Assembly (NCBI GenBank): GCA_029776995.1 | Contig: JAKOTZ010000172.1 | Coordinates: 1 to 62,390 of the forward strand | Length of the DNA stretch: 62,390 nt | From: Candidatus Hydrogenedentota bacterium | Lineage (GTDB): Bacteria > Hydrogenedentota > Hydrogenedentia > Hydrogenedentales > CAITNO01 | Direction of reading: 5' to 3' | Part shown: piece by piece, positions 1-8,612 of the stretch | Layout: the number at the start of each line of letters is the position of its first letter | Numbering within the stretch: the first letter of the stretch is position 1 | Made by a program: the position numbers and the translations under genes | Notes under the pieces: model-generated | Told to the model about the DNA's origin: nothing | The model's database searches: none | The model's input: the letters and a program-made list of their open reading frames with translations, nothing else

Positions 1-1
1 G

Positions 2-355
2 GTCCTTCAGGTGGCAGCGGATCATGCGGTCCAGCTTCTCGGCGGCGTCCCAGTCGCCGGCCTCCTGGGCCCGGCCCAGCTTGAGGAAGTAGACCGCCAC
101 CAGCTCCACCTGCATGAAGTCCGAGCTCTTGTTGAACACGAAGTCCTGGTAGAGCTGGGCGATGATGGCGTCGAACAGGGGCTTCTCGTCCTCCGAGAGG
201 AACCGGTTGGCGTAGATGCCGTGGCGCATGGCGTTCAGGTTCCCCTCGGGCGCGCCGCGCTTGGGCTCGGCGCCCGAGTTCCGCCGCCAGCGATCCAGGT
301 GCATCTCGTCCTTCTTGTTGAGATGTCCGCCGTCTTGTCTCTTCGTGTCTGCCAT
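2..355 (-). CDS. Terminase small subunit-like protein (partial, runs off left edge)
   Basis: An open frame starts at the ATG ending at 355 and stays open for 118 codons to the window edge, so the C-terminus is missing. Around residues 33-50 it has the motif GAPEGNLNAMRHGIYANRF, the Gly-Ala-Pro-x-Gly-Asn-x-Asn-Ala-x-x-His-Gly signature common in phage proteins annotated as terminase small subunit or terminase-associated. The helical region after it (FLSEDEKPLFDAIIAQLY) fits that group. A small terminase would recognise the packaging site and partner the large ATPase/nuclease subunit. The position, downstream of the replication genes, is where a packaging gene would be expected. The alternative is an unrelated phage protein sharing only the N-terminal motif. 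Confidence 0.6.
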   Translation of the reverse strand, partial: MADTKRQDGGHLNKKDEMHLDRWRRNSGAEPKRGAPEGNLNAMRHGIYANRFLSEDEKPLFDAIIAQLYQDFVFNKSSDFMQVELVAVYFLKLGRAQEAGDWDAAEKLDRMIRCHLKD

Positions 356-442
356 GGCCTTCCCGTTTGTGGCCCCAAGCCGGGTTTCGGGGCGGGAGGC
401 GGATTTCGCCCTCCATCACGTCCGGACGGACCGCCCCATCGC

Positions 443-452
443 ATACCTACCG
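443..452 (-). promoter_or_regulatory. CCGGTAGGTA motif, copy 1
   Basis: The minus-strand decamer CCGGTAGGTA lies about 90 bases upstream of the terminase-like gene. Related copies occur in the leaders at 1680, 10856 and 18651. The role is unknown; a phage-specific operator or promoter element is a guess. Confidence 0.3.
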
Positions 453-481
453 GCGACGGCCGCGTGATGTCGGAAGGGAAA

Positions 482-715
482 TCAGGTCCGTGTTTCCTGC
501 ACGATCTGGCGGACGCGGCGGGGCGTGATGCCGGCCAGGCGGGCCACCTCGTTGGTGGAGATGCCTTGCTCCTTCAGGGCCAGGACGAGCCTGCGGCGCT
601 CCTCGTAGAACCCGGACTCACTCGGCACCCACAGGAGACCTGTGAAGTGTTCCCGCACGGCCTCGAGCAGGTCGGGCGGGAGGACGTCGCGGGCGTTGGC
701 GTAGGGCCTGGTCAA
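482..715 (-). CDS. Small helix-turn-helix phage protein
   Basis: This encodes about 78 residues. The C-terminal half (ISTNEVARLAGITPRRVRQI) is a clear helix-turn-helix, preceded by a YANARDVLPPDLLEAV segment typical of small phage HTH proteins that begin near that motif. I chose the TTG at 713-715, which overlaps the stop codon of the upstream gene as TTGA and so suggests translational coupling. The frame stays open to an ATG at 817, but that longer form adds an Arg-rich stretch inside the upstream gene and looks like read-through of a shadow frame. The product probably binds DNA and may regulate or assist packaging with the terminase-like protein next door. Function is inferred only from the fold. 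Confidence 0.55.
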   Translation of the reverse strand: MTRPYANARDVLPPDLLEAVREHFTGLLWVPSESGFYEERRRLVLALKEQGISTNEVARLAGITPRRVRQIVQETRT

Positions 716-1638
716 TGCGTGCCTGCGCGTTTGACGCTCGCCATCCCTGGCTCGCGCCCTTCGGGCGCGCCTTCGGCGCGTCCAAATCGCCTTTCCTGTC
801 GATTTGTCCTGTGCCATGGCTGCTCCACGTCCGGGTTGTAGAAGCGGAGGATGGTCTCCCGCGGCGGCGGCCCGACGATCTCGATGGACTGCCGGGTGAC
901 CTCGCCGATGCGTTCGTCTCCGTCCAAGAAACAGACCAGCCCGTAATCTTCGCCGCAGGGGAAGCGGAAACGGCCGCGGTTCTGGTAGAGCCGGGCCTCA
1001 CGCCATCCCTTGGCCATGGCTTCCTCGCGTATGGCGTCCACCTTGGCCACGGCCGAAGGCGGAACCGGATGGGTGAACGGCCAGTCGCCGTCCTTCGGGT
1101 AGATGTGCCGCTCACGCTGGGGCGCAGGTGGGGTTGCGGGAGGCTCCTGGAGATTCCGCGAACCGCTGGTTCCCGGAGGTTCCGTCGAGGGCGGTGAATA
1201 GGCCATCGGGTCCAGGGCCCGGACGGCGGAGCGGAGCGCGTCCTCGCCGAAATGTTCGATGGCCCAGGCGTGGATCGCGTTGAACCGGGTCCGCAGCTCC
1301 TCGAAGGCACCGGCGGGGAGCCGGCCGGAATCGGCCGCCTTCCTGGCGAGGGTCATCTTGTGCCTCAACCAGGCGTAGTACTCCGGGTCGAGCCTGCGGA
1401 AGCAGGTTCCGTCGATGCCCACATCCCTGGCGTAGTAGTGCGGCTTGTCCGTTTCCCAGAAGGCCAGGTTCGTGGCTGCGAAAAGGGCCGGTTCCCGGCG
1501 GGAATCATCTTTGCGCCGGTCGCCTGCCCGGGTTTTCTCTTCCTTCCCCTTGTCCGCGGCCTCTGCCTCCCGGTTCGATGGTCGGTTCGGGACGGTTTCC
1601 GCCGCGGTCTGTTCCATCATGATTCTCAACAGGCTCAC
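712..1638 (-). CDS. Hypothetical phage protein
   Basis: A protein of about 308 residues with no family I recognise. The charged N-terminus is low complexity, followed by an aromatic-rich segment (AFWETDKPHYYARDV) and a C-terminal part with GRFRFPCGEDYGLVCFLDG. I prefer the GTG at 1636-1638, which has a GGGAG sequence about 9 bases upstream. An ATG at 1618-1620 is also possible. The frame extends to an ATG at 1869, but that stretch coincides with the repeat cluster and is probably not translated. The 3' end overlaps the next small HTH gene. It sits between the putative origin repeats and the packaging genes. Confidence 0.5.
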   Translation of the reverse strand: MSLLRIMMEQTAAETVPNRPSNREAEAADKGKEEKTRAGDRRKDDSRREPALFAATNLAFWETDKPHYYARDVGIDGTCFRRLDPEYYAWLRHKMTLARKAADSGRLPAGAFEELRTRFNAIHAWAIEHFGEDALRSAVRALDPMAYSPPSTEPPGTSGSRNLQEPPATPPAPQRERHIYPKDGDWPFTHPVPPSAVAKVDAIREEAMAKGWREARLYQNRGRFRFPCGEDYGLVCFLDGDERIGEVTRQSIEIVGPPPRETILRFYNPDVEQPWHRTNRQERRFGRAEGAPEGREPGMASVKRAGTH

Positions 1639-2088
1639 GAAGGTAGGCTCCCGTAGATCAGGGTTCGCTTCTCTTCCGATACCTACCGGAGCGGGCGGGA
1701 TATCGCCGGACGGTGAAAGGAGAAAGGTTCCGGCCATCCGTGAACGGCTTTCACCGGACCCTTCGCATGGTCGCAAGTCGGTGATGTGATTGATGTTTTG
1801 ATATGAATTGGTGAAAGGGTGAAAGGTAATAGGGGGTATTCGTTCCTGATGGCTGAACTCGCTCCCCATGCCCCCGGAAGGCCGACCGGTGAAACCCCGA
1901 TGTTTTTTTTCACGTAGAGAGGGGTGGACTTCCCGAAAACCCCTTCACCCTTTCACCCATGCGTCCTAACCCGTTGATATTGCACAGGATAGACTGGTGA
2001 AAGCTATGCCGTGAAAGGTCCGGGTGAAAGGGATGCCGGGAGTGTCGTCGGCCTGAAAAAAGGCAGATGGATGGAGGGGCGATGACTC
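1639..2088. repeat. Gene-poor region with about nine GTGAAAG iterons; candidate replication origin
   Basis: About 450 bases between the primase-helicase gene and the next gene hold no convincing coding sequence. The octamer GGTGAAAG or close variants occurs in both orientations near 1712, 1748, 1810, 1818, 1888, 1950, 1996, 2010 and 2023. The two copies at 1810-1826 overlap head to tail. The local sequence is more A/T-rich around 1780-1840. Repeated octamers directly beside a replicative primase-helicase are what phage and plasmid origins often look like. Origin function is inference; a cluster of repressor or activator sites is the alternative. A CCGGTAGGTA motif also lies at its lower end (about 1679-1688). 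Confidence 0.5.
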
Positions 2089-5000
2089 TCAGCTCAGGAT
2101 GCAGCGGATGTCATAGGTGCGGATACGGGAACGATGGTGGTGGATCTCGATTTCGAACCCGACCTCCCGGATCGTCTCCAGGTCGTTGGAGAACCGCTGG
2201 GCGAACTGCTGGACGGAGTTCATGTTGAAGGACAGGCCGAAATCCTTGGCCAGCCGCTTGAGGGCGATGAAGAGGTCGCGTGCCAGGACGCCCTCGATGG
2301 TGTTCTCGTCCCGGAAGTCGAGCTGGTAGCGCTCGAGGAACGCGGCCTTGTTGGTCTTGGTCACGTTGAGCGCCGTGCTCTCGTGGTCGGCCTCCAGGGC
2401 GTGGCGGTAGGCTTTGAAGAGCGCGGCCAGGGCCGTGGCGATGGGGTTGGATTCCCGCGCGGTCTCCATGCTGACGCTGTTGAGCGAGGCGATCCGGTCG
2501 AGGAACTGCGGGTGGAGCTCCTCGAGCGCCCGGTCGATCTCTTCCTGCGGCTCGCCGGCCAGCATCATGAGGTACATCAGGCTGAGATAGTCGTTGCAGC
2601 GCCGCTTGTTGTGGTTTCCCAGGGTCCGGTGGAGCAGGCGCATCACCTTCTCCTGCGCCCCGTCCCGCAGCATGGCCAGCACGTGGCTGGTGCGTTTCAT
2701 CAGGGCGGAGATGATCAGGTCGCGATGCTCGCGGATGGCGGCCAGCACCTTCGCCTCGAGGAAGCAGTCGCTGGCCTGCTCGTCCATGTCGAAGCGGATG
2801 ATGAAGGAGCGGGAGAGGATCTCCGCCAGCTCGCCGCCCAGGGGCTCGATGCCGGTGGTGTTGAGCAGGCACTTGGTGCGCTCGATGACGGTCTCGGTGT
2901 CGGTGCCGCTCTTGCGCTTCTCCTTGGCGATCCCCGTGATGCTGGTGAGGATAAAGGTGGTGAGGTCCTCGGTCATCTGCTTGACCTCGATGTTGTCGAG
3001 GACGATGAGCGGGTTCTGGGAGCCGTCGGTGTAGTTGGCCGCGTCGGTGCTCTTCTTCTGCTGGGGCTCGCCGTAGAGCAGCGCGGAGATGAGCTTGCTG
3101 GCCGTGGTCTTGCCCGAGCCGGCGGGCCCTTCGAAGCGCGTCATCGGCCGCGTCCCCGCGAAGTCGATGAGCAGGAAGCAGGACAGCCACGAGAGGATCA
3201 GGGACCGGTCGCCCGGGGCGCAGGTCATGTTGTCCAGGATCAGCTCCACCAGGAGGCGGTCGGCCTCCTCGGGGTCCGCGTCGCCCAGGAAACGGATCGG
3301 GGCCATCTTGCGCGAGCCGTCCAGGATCACCCCGTCGGCGTTCCCTCCGTTCTTGAGGATGTCGATCCCGTCCGGCGTGATCCTGGCGATCTCGTGGTCG
3401 GCGTTGTTGAGGTTGAAGTAGACGGTGTAGTTCGCCACGTCCGTGTGAAGCCAGGAGAAGTGGTCCCGCACCTGCCCGCGCTCCACCGCGAGGTTGGCCA
3501 GCACCTCGTAGAAGGTCCGTCCGCCGCCGGTCGTCTGCACCAAGCCGGTGTGCTTGTAGATGGTCGACGAATAGAGCCTCTTGCGGCCGCGGTCCGTGCT
3601 GTCCATCCAGAAGATGGCGTCCTCGAAGAACATGAACGGCTCGCCCTGGGGCGTGCGGAAGAAGCGCGCGCCGTTGGCGGCGAACCATTCGAAGGCGGCC
3701 TCGGCCACGCGGGTGTAATCCGGCGCCCCGGTCTCCTCCTCGGTCTCGATCATCACCTGCTCGATCCGGGCGCGGCAGGAGCCGGGCGGCGCGCCGGTGC
3801 GGCGTTTCTCGCGTTTCTTCTCCTGCCTGGCCTGCGAGCGCCGCTCCTTCTGGACGGCCCGCACCTGCTCGCGCAGCGTGGCCAGCGTGAGACTGGACTT
3901 GCCGTACCGCTCCTGGATGAGCTTCAGGTGGCGGTTCTGCTCCAGGGGCGCGAGCCGCGCCACTTCCTGCAGGACCGGTTCCAGCCGCCGGTTGCGTTCA
4001 TCCTCAGGGACGTCGGTCGGCAGGCGGGAGATGCTGAACTCGAGCGGGGTCTGGGCCTCCCGGAGCAGCTCCTCGAAGTCCTCCTTCGTGCGGCCGGAAG
4101 CGAAGAAGTCGTTGACGTCGATCTTGGCGGCGGCCAGGAGCTTCCCGGCCTCCTCGATGTCCGCCTGCGGGCGGCCTTCGAGCCGCCTGGCGAGCTCGCG
4201 GGGGCCCACCGCCGCGTCGAGGCCGAAGCGTTCCCTCAAGTTCCGCCGTGCCTCCTCCTGCCGCTGGTCCAGCGGGAGGACGACGAGCCTCACCTGGATC
4301 TTGTGCTCGGCGAGGACGCTCGCGGTCTTCAGGGCCCCGTTGAGCCCGGCCTGGGAGACCTCGTTGTCCTGGCAGATGTAGACCGTCTTCACGCCGCGGA
4401 GCTTGGGCAGCAGCCGCTCCCAGTCGGAGGCGCGGATCCTCACCGTGACCGGGGAGACCGCCGGGAACCCGTGCTCCATCAGCGAGATGCAGTCGGTCAC
4501 CCCCTCGGTGATGATGACCCGCTCGGGGCGGGCCAGCAGGCAGTCCTCGTTGAAGAGGTAGCCGTTGTTGATGCAGTGGGCGATGTGCTTGCGCGAGTGG
4601 TCGTCGTGGACCGGAAGCTTCTTGTACTTTCCCTGCTCCCAGGGCCGGTCCGGCGTCCAGGGCGTCTTCCGCCCGATCATGAAGACCACGCGGCCGCGGC
4701 TCCAGTAGGGGAAGACGATCCGTCCCTCGAAGAACGGTTCGAGGCCGTCCTGGCTCGTCGGCCGGAAGGCCCCGGTCGCGGCGAGCTCACACAGGCTGAA
4801 GCCCTCTTCCCACCTGGTCAGCGCCGTGATCACGCCGGGGTGTTCCCGGCCGTCGTCGTCTTTGCAGGGACCGTTGTCGGCGTAGCCTATGCTCAGGGCG
4901 TCGATGGTCTCGTCGGAGATCCGGTACCGGGTGCGCAGCCAGTCCAGGACCTCCGGCGAATCCCTGAGGCGGCGGTGGTAGAAGGAGGCCAGGGCCGTCA

Positions 5001-5427
5001 GGGCTTCCTGGACGCGCAGTTCCAGACAGCGCTGCGCCTCGGTCTCGCGCAGGCGGTCCGGAGGAAGTCCGTACTGGGCGAGCGGCGGAAGGCCCGCCTT
5101 GGCGGCCAGGTAGTCGCGCGCCCGGCGGTGGCTCTCCGGCATGGGACCGGACCGCCCGGTGGTCACCTCGCCGGACTGGATGAACTCGACGAGCTGGAGC
5201 ACGTCGCCGCCGACCCCGCAGCCGAAGCAGTACCAGCCCTGCTTGTCGAGCATGACGTGCAGGGACCGGCGGGAGTTGCTCTTGTGGTTGGGACAGTCGC
5301 ACTGGAGCAGGTGGGCGTTTTCCTGGAGGATGCGGGCGCCGAGGAGTTCGCGGGCCACGAGACCGATGTCGACCTCCGTGATCAGCCGGTAGTACTCCTT
5401 GACGTTGTCCATCGACGCTCTGACCAT
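2089..5427 (-). CDS. Phage primase-helicase (CHC2 zinc finger, TOPRIM, AAA-type ATPase)
   Basis: A protein of 1,112 residues. Near residues 43-75 it has a CHC2-type zinc-binding finger (CDCPNHKS then GWYCFGCGVGG), used by DnaG-type primases to recognise template. A TOPRIM-like region around residues 300-390 includes VIITEGVTDCISLMEHG and YICQDNE. The C-terminal half has a Walker A motif (FEGPAGSGKTTASKL) and a Walker B-like LIVLDNIE, as in phage helicase/ATPase domains. The protein should make primers and unwind DNA at the element's fork. The start at 5427 is preceded by GGAGGAAG. It follows the RecD-like helicase gene closely. The iteron cluster lies immediately downstream, which fits a self-contained replication module. 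Confidence 0.85.
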   Translation of the reverse strand: MVRASMDNVKEYYRLITEVDIGLVARELLGARILQENAHLLQCDCPNHKSNSRRSLHVMLDKQGWYCFGCGVGGDVLQLVEFIQSGEVTTGRSGPMPESHRRARDYLAAKAGLPPLAQYGLPPDRLRETEAQRCLELRVQEALTALASFYHRRLRDSPEVLDWLRTRYRISDETIDALSIGYADNGPCKDDDGREHPGVITALTRWEEGFSLCELAATGAFRPTSQDGLEPFFEGRIVFPYWSRGRVVFMIGRKTPWTPDRPWEQGKYKKLPVHDDHSRKHIAHCINNGYLFNEDCLLARPERVIITEGVTDCISLMEHGFPAVSPVTVRIRASDWERLLPKLRGVKTVYICQDNEVSQAGLNGALKTASVLAEHKIQVRLVVLPLDQRQEEARRNLRERFGLDAAVGPRELARRLEGRPQADIEEAGKLLAAAKIDVNDFFASGRTKEDFEELLREAQTPLEFSISRLPTDVPEDERNRRLEPVLQEVARLAPLEQNRHLKLIQERYGKSSLTLATLREQVRAVQKERRSQARQEKKREKRRTGAPPGSCRARIEQVMIETEEETGAPDYTRVAEAAFEWFAANGARFFRTPQGEPFMFFEDAIFWMDSTDRGRKRLYSSTIYKHTGLVQTTGGGRTFYEVLANLAVERGQVRDHFSWLHTDVANYTVYFNLNNADHEIARITPDGIDILKNGGNADGVILDGSRKMAPIRFLGDADPEEADRLLVELILDNMTCAPGDRSLILSWLSCFLLIDFAGTRPMTRFEGPAGSGKTTASKLISALLYGEPQQKKSTDAANYTDGSQNPLIVLDNIEVKQMTEDLTTFILTSITGIAKEKRKSGTDTETVIERTKCLLNTTGIEPLGGELAEILSRSFIIRFDMDEQASDCFLEAKVLAAIREHRDLIISALMKRTSHVLAMLRDGAQEKVMRLLHRTLGNHNKRRCNDYLSLMYLMMLAGEPQEEIDRALEELHPQFLDRIASLNSVSMETARESNPIATALAALFKAYRHALEADHESTALNVTKTNKAAFLERYQLDFRDENTIEGVLARDLFIALKRLAKDFGLSFNMNSVQQFAQRFSNDLETIREVGFEIEIHHHRSRIRTYDIRCILS

Positions 5428-5455
5428 GTCGCGCCCGCTTCCTCCACGTTCGTCC

Positions 5456-7663
5456 CTACGGGGTTCCGTTCTCCGCCGCCTCGGCGAGAAGGAGCGAGAG
5501 GAAGGTCTTCCGCTCGTCGAGATGGCGTTTCCTGGCGCAGTTCGTGATCCCCCAGCGGTCCCCGATGACGACCGCCGTCTCCTTGGCCCGGGTCACGCCG
5601 GTGTAGAAGAGGTTGCGGTGGTGCATGAAGGCGTGGGCCTTGTGCACGACGACGATGGCGCACGGGAACTCGGAGCCCTGGGCCTTGTGGATCGTGAGCG
5701 CGTAGGCGAGCTGCAGGTCCTGGAGGTTCGGCGAGCCGGCCTCTATCTCCACCGGCATGCCGTCGAACTCGACGACGAGCGAGCCGTCCCTCCCCACGTG
5801 GGTCAAGATGCCCATCGCGCCGTTCATGACGCCCAGGTCGTAGTTGTTGCGGGTCTGGATGACCTTGTCGCGGACGAGGAACTTGGGCCTGCGGCCCGGC
5901 TTCGGCACGGGCGCGTCGACGCCCCAGAGCTTCTTCTGGATCAGCCGCTGGAGCTCCTCGTTGAGCGCGCGGGTGCCGAGCGGGCCCTTGTGGGTCGGCG
6001 TCAGCACCTGCACGTCGCTCACGAGGTCGAACCCCAGGCGCTCGCGCAGCACGCTCTCGAACAGCTCGAGGAGAAACCGCTGCGCGTCCCACTGGTCGGT
6101 GAACTGGTCGACCAGGTACCACGCCCTCCGGCCCGAGGCCTCGGGCTCGCTGGTCTTGCGCACCTCGCCCCGGAGCACGGCGGTGCTGTTTTCCTTCAGA
6201 ACGCCGGCCTGCCGGACCACCTTGTCGAGGATCACCGTGGGCGCCGCACCGGTCTGGATCAGGTCCCGGAGCAGGTTGCCCGGCCCCACGGGCGGGAGCT
6301 GGTTGTGGTCGCCCACCAGCACCACGGCGGTCCGCGCCGGGTCTATGGTCCTGAACAGGTGCCAGGCCAGCGGCACGTCCACCATCGAGACCTCGTCGAC
6401 CACCACCACGTCGGCGTCGATGGGATCCTCCGGCCCACGGGCGAAGTCCTTGCCGTCGAAGCCGAGCAGCCGATGGATGGTGCTCGCCGGGCGGCCCACG
6501 ACCTCCTCGAGCCGCTTGGCGGCCTTGCCCGTGGGCGCGGCGAGGATCACGTGGAGGCCGTGTTCTTCGTAGATGTTCGTGATGGCCGAGACGGTGAAGG
6601 TCTTCCCGCTGCCCGCCCCGCCCGAGATGAGGGTGACCGCGTGAGAGAGCGCCGCGAGGACGGCGTCGCGTTGTCCCTCGTTGAGATCCGGGGCGATCCG
6701 GTCCACGAGGCCCGCCGGGTCGTCCTTCCCGGAGAAGTGCGGGTTGGGCCGTCCGCCCTTGCGGAGCATCCCGGCCAGGTCCTCTTCCATCCTCCGAATG
6801 TCGGGCCTGGCGACGAGGAAGCGCCCGCCGTGGGCGGTGCAGGAGAGCTCTTCCGCATCGATCAGGGCATCCAGCGCCCGCTCGATGCGCTCGCGGCTGT
6901 CGAGGACGTCCATGACCAGGAGCGTGTTCGTCCGGTCCACCAGCTCCTCGTACTCGACCCAGCAGTCGCCCTGGTCCAGCGCCTCGTTCATGCAATGGAG
7001 GATCCCGGCCCGGATCCGCGCTGGCTCCTCCTTGGGCGTGCCCATCTTGCGGGCGATCTTGTCCACCCGCTTGAATCCGAAGCCATGCACCTCCTGGACG
7101 ATGAGGTACGGGTCCTCCCGCAGCATCCCCGGCACGTTGTTGCCGAGCTTCTTGACCAGGCTGGTGACCTGGTGGTGGGTCAGTCCGAAGGCGGCGAGCC
7201 AGGTGATGGCCTTGTTGATCTCCTTCGTCTTGCTCCACTCGTCGCGCAGCCTGTGTACCGCCTCCAGGGGCAGCCGCGCCGCCTGGGCCACGGTCTCGGG
7301 TTCCTCGGTGATCACCCGGTCGAAGTCGCGGCCGAACCGCTCGGCGATCAGCTTCGCCTTGACCGGACCGATCCCCTTGATGTCGGGATGATTGGCCAGG
7401 TAGTGAGCAAGCCCGTCGATATCCAGCTCCAGGTCGTATTCCATGGCCTCGACCTCGAGCTGCCGGCCGTACTTGGGATGGGTGACCCAGCGTCCGGTGA
7501 GGACCACCGGCTCGTGCTCGCGGGCGAACAGGCGGCCAGCGAACTGGATCTCGTCGCCGGAGACCGTGACGAGCCGGCCGGCCGAGAAACGCGGCCCGGC
7601 GTAGAACACGGCGTCGATCCGCCCGCGGACGGTCACGATGTCTTTGCTGTTTCGTCTTCGCAT
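5456..7663 (-). CDS. RecD2-like SF1B DNA helicase
   Basis: This is 735 residues from the ATG at 7663. The N-terminal third has the OB-like domain and helix-hairpin-helix repeats of RecD2 (HPDIKGIGPVKAKLIAERFG). The motor core has Walker A GGAGSGKTFTV, motif II VVVDEVSMVD, a GDHNQLPPVG motif and a C-terminal YALTIHKAQGSEFP motif VI region, all typical of RecD/TraA 5'-3' helicases. RecD2 proteins unwind DNA during repair and replication-fork processing. In a phage the protein probably serves replication or recombination with the neighbouring ERCC4 nuclease, whose 3' end it overlaps by 31 bases. It ends with TAG, which matters for interpreting the in-frame TAG near 14.1 kb. The longer frame upstream of 7663 overlaps the ERCC4 gene and is rejected. 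Confidence 0.9.
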   Translation of the reverse strand: MRRRNSKDIVTVRGRIDAVFYAGPRFSAGRLVTVSGDEIQFAGRLFAREHEPVVLTGRWVTHPKYGRQLEVEAMEYDLELDIDGLAHYLANHPDIKGIGPVKAKLIAERFGRDFDRVITEEPETVAQAARLPLEAVHRLRDEWSKTKEINKAITWLAAFGLTHHQVTSLVKKLGNNVPGMLREDPYLIVQEVHGFGFKRVDKIARKMGTPKEEPARIRAGILHCMNEALDQGDCWVEYEELVDRTNTLLVMDVLDSRERIERALDALIDAEELSCTAHGGRFLVARPDIRRMEEDLAGMLRKGGRPNPHFSGKDDPAGLVDRIAPDLNEGQRDAVLAALSHAVTLISGGAGSGKTFTVSAITNIYEEHGLHVILAAPTGKAAKRLEEVVGRPASTIHRLLGFDGKDFARGPEDPIDADVVVVDEVSMVDVPLAWHLFRTIDPARTAVVLVGDHNQLPPVGPGNLLRDLIQTGAAPTVILDKVVRQAGVLKENSTAVLRGEVRKTSEPEASGRRAWYLVDQFTDQWDAQRFLLELFESVLRERLGFDLVSDVQVLTPTHKGPLGTRALNEELQRLIQKKLWGVDAPVPKPGRRPKFLVRDKVIQTRNNYDLGVMNGAMGILTHVGRDGSLVVEFDGMPVEIEAGSPNLQDLQLAYALTIHKAQGSEFPCAIVVVHKAHAFMHHRNLFYTGVTRAKETAVVIGDRWGITNCARKRHLDERKTFLSLLLAEAAENGTP

Positions 7664-8097
7664 CGATTGCCAACCTTCCGGTGGAACCTGAGCAGGAGCC
7701 CCTCGACGAACCGGCAGGCGGTCTGCCGGTCGGAGCAGAAGAAGACCGGGATGCGGTAGTCGACGACGATGGAGAGGACGGCCCCGAGAACGGCGTTGGG
7801 ATGGGCGCCGCTGCGGAAGCGTCCGAGCAGGAGGTCCCGCAGGTCGGCCTCGACCACCACGCAAGCGGCCTCGTACTCCTCCAGGCGGCGGAGCTCCTTG
7901 CGGAAGCGGGCCCGGCCGCGGATGACGGTGGAGACGAAGTCCTCGAGGGTCTTGCGCTCCACCGCCACCGCGCCTTCCCAGCCTTCCACGGAGTAATCCC
8001 CGGCGGGCAGCGCGCGGCGAACGACCGTCACGCGCTGGGGATCGAAGGCGTAAGGCTCCTGCTCCCTGGTGTCGACGACGACGCGGACCCGGTCCAC
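7633..8097 (-). CDS. ERCC4-type structure-specific nuclease
   Basis: A 154-residue protein starting with GTG. It has the ERCC4/XPF nuclease signature: VDTREQEP near residue 9, GDYSVEG near residue 33 and VERKTLEDF near residue 46, which supply the metal-binding Asp/Glu and Lys residues. Small stand-alone ERCC4 domains occur in phages and mobile elements, where they are thought to cut branched DNA during replication or recombination. The RecD-like helicase gene overlaps its 3' end and the DUF669-like gene ends two bases before its start, so these genes are almost certainly co-transcribed. No HhH domain is fused, unlike cellular XPF or Mus81. Confidence 0.85.
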   Translation of the reverse strand: MDRVRVVVDTREQEPYAFDPQRVTVVRRALPAGDYSVEGWEGAVAVERKTLEDFVSTVIRGRARFRKELRRLEEYEAACVVVEADLRDLLLGRFRSGAHPNAVLGAVLSIVVDYRIPVFFCSDRQTACRFVEGLLLRFHRKVGNRCEDETAKTS

Positions 8098-8098
8098 G

Positions 8099-8593
8099 TC
8101 AGAACGGGACCAGCGCGTCTTTGGCCGCCGCGTCGTAGTCGTCCCCGCCGTCCTCGAGCACGATGCGCCGGTTGAAGTAGACGTTCTCGTTCTCGCCCCG
8201 CGTGCGCTTGGTGACCTCCAGCTTCACGCCGATGAGCTTCTCCAGGTTGGCCGGGAGGTCGGAGAGCTTCTCCAGGTCGAGCCCGCAGGTGTGCAGGTCG
8301 GTCTTGAGCCACTTGATGTTCTCGCGCGTCGCCATGACGTTGTTGCGCCAGAGCAGCCGCCCGCGGAAACGGGGCGCGATGATGCGCAGGGTCCACTTGA
8401 GCATCGGGTTGCCCGAGGTCTGGGCGCGCGTCAGCTCCACCCGCTCGACATTGACCTGGTACTTGCCGTCGGGGATCGGTTCGAAGTCGCGCTCCTCCAC
8501 CTCGGCCTCGGCGAAGTCCTCGTCGAACTGCGTGAGGTCGATGTCCTCGCCGCCGTGCATGGGATAGGTGTCTGCGAAGTCGTCTCTCGGCAT
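8099..8593 (-). CDS. DUF669-like phage protein (probable ssDNA-binding partner)
   Basis: A 164-residue acidic protein. The segment PIPDGKYQVNVERVELT followed by GNPMLKWTLRIIAP and LWRNNVM resembles phage DUF669 proteins, which sit beside single-strand annealing ATPases and are often thought to bind ssDNA. A strong AGGAGG lies upstream of the ATG at 8593. It lies between the Sak4-like ATPase gene and the ERCC4 nuclease gene, exactly where such a partner is usually found. The ssDNA role is inferred from context and family, with no catalytic residues to check. Confidence 0.7.
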   Translation of the reverse strand: MPRDDFADTYPMHGGEDIDLTQFDEDFAEAEVEERDFEPIPDGKYQVNVERVELTRAQTSGNPMLKWTLRIIAPRFRGRLLWRNNVMATRENIKWLKTDLHTCGLDLEKLSDLPANLEKLIGVKLEVTKRTRGENENVYFNRRIVLEDGGDDYDAAAKDALVPF

Positions 8594-8612
8594 GGTCTTT
8601 TCCTCCTATTTT

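Noticed and set aside
2134-7759. Very long plus-strand open frames opposite the primase and helicase genes (2134-5547 and 5399-7759)
   Set aside because: They mirror genes with clear domains on the minus strand, have no recognisable motifs and are rich in repeated Leu/Val/Glu/Gly patterns typical of antisense frames in GC-rich DNA.
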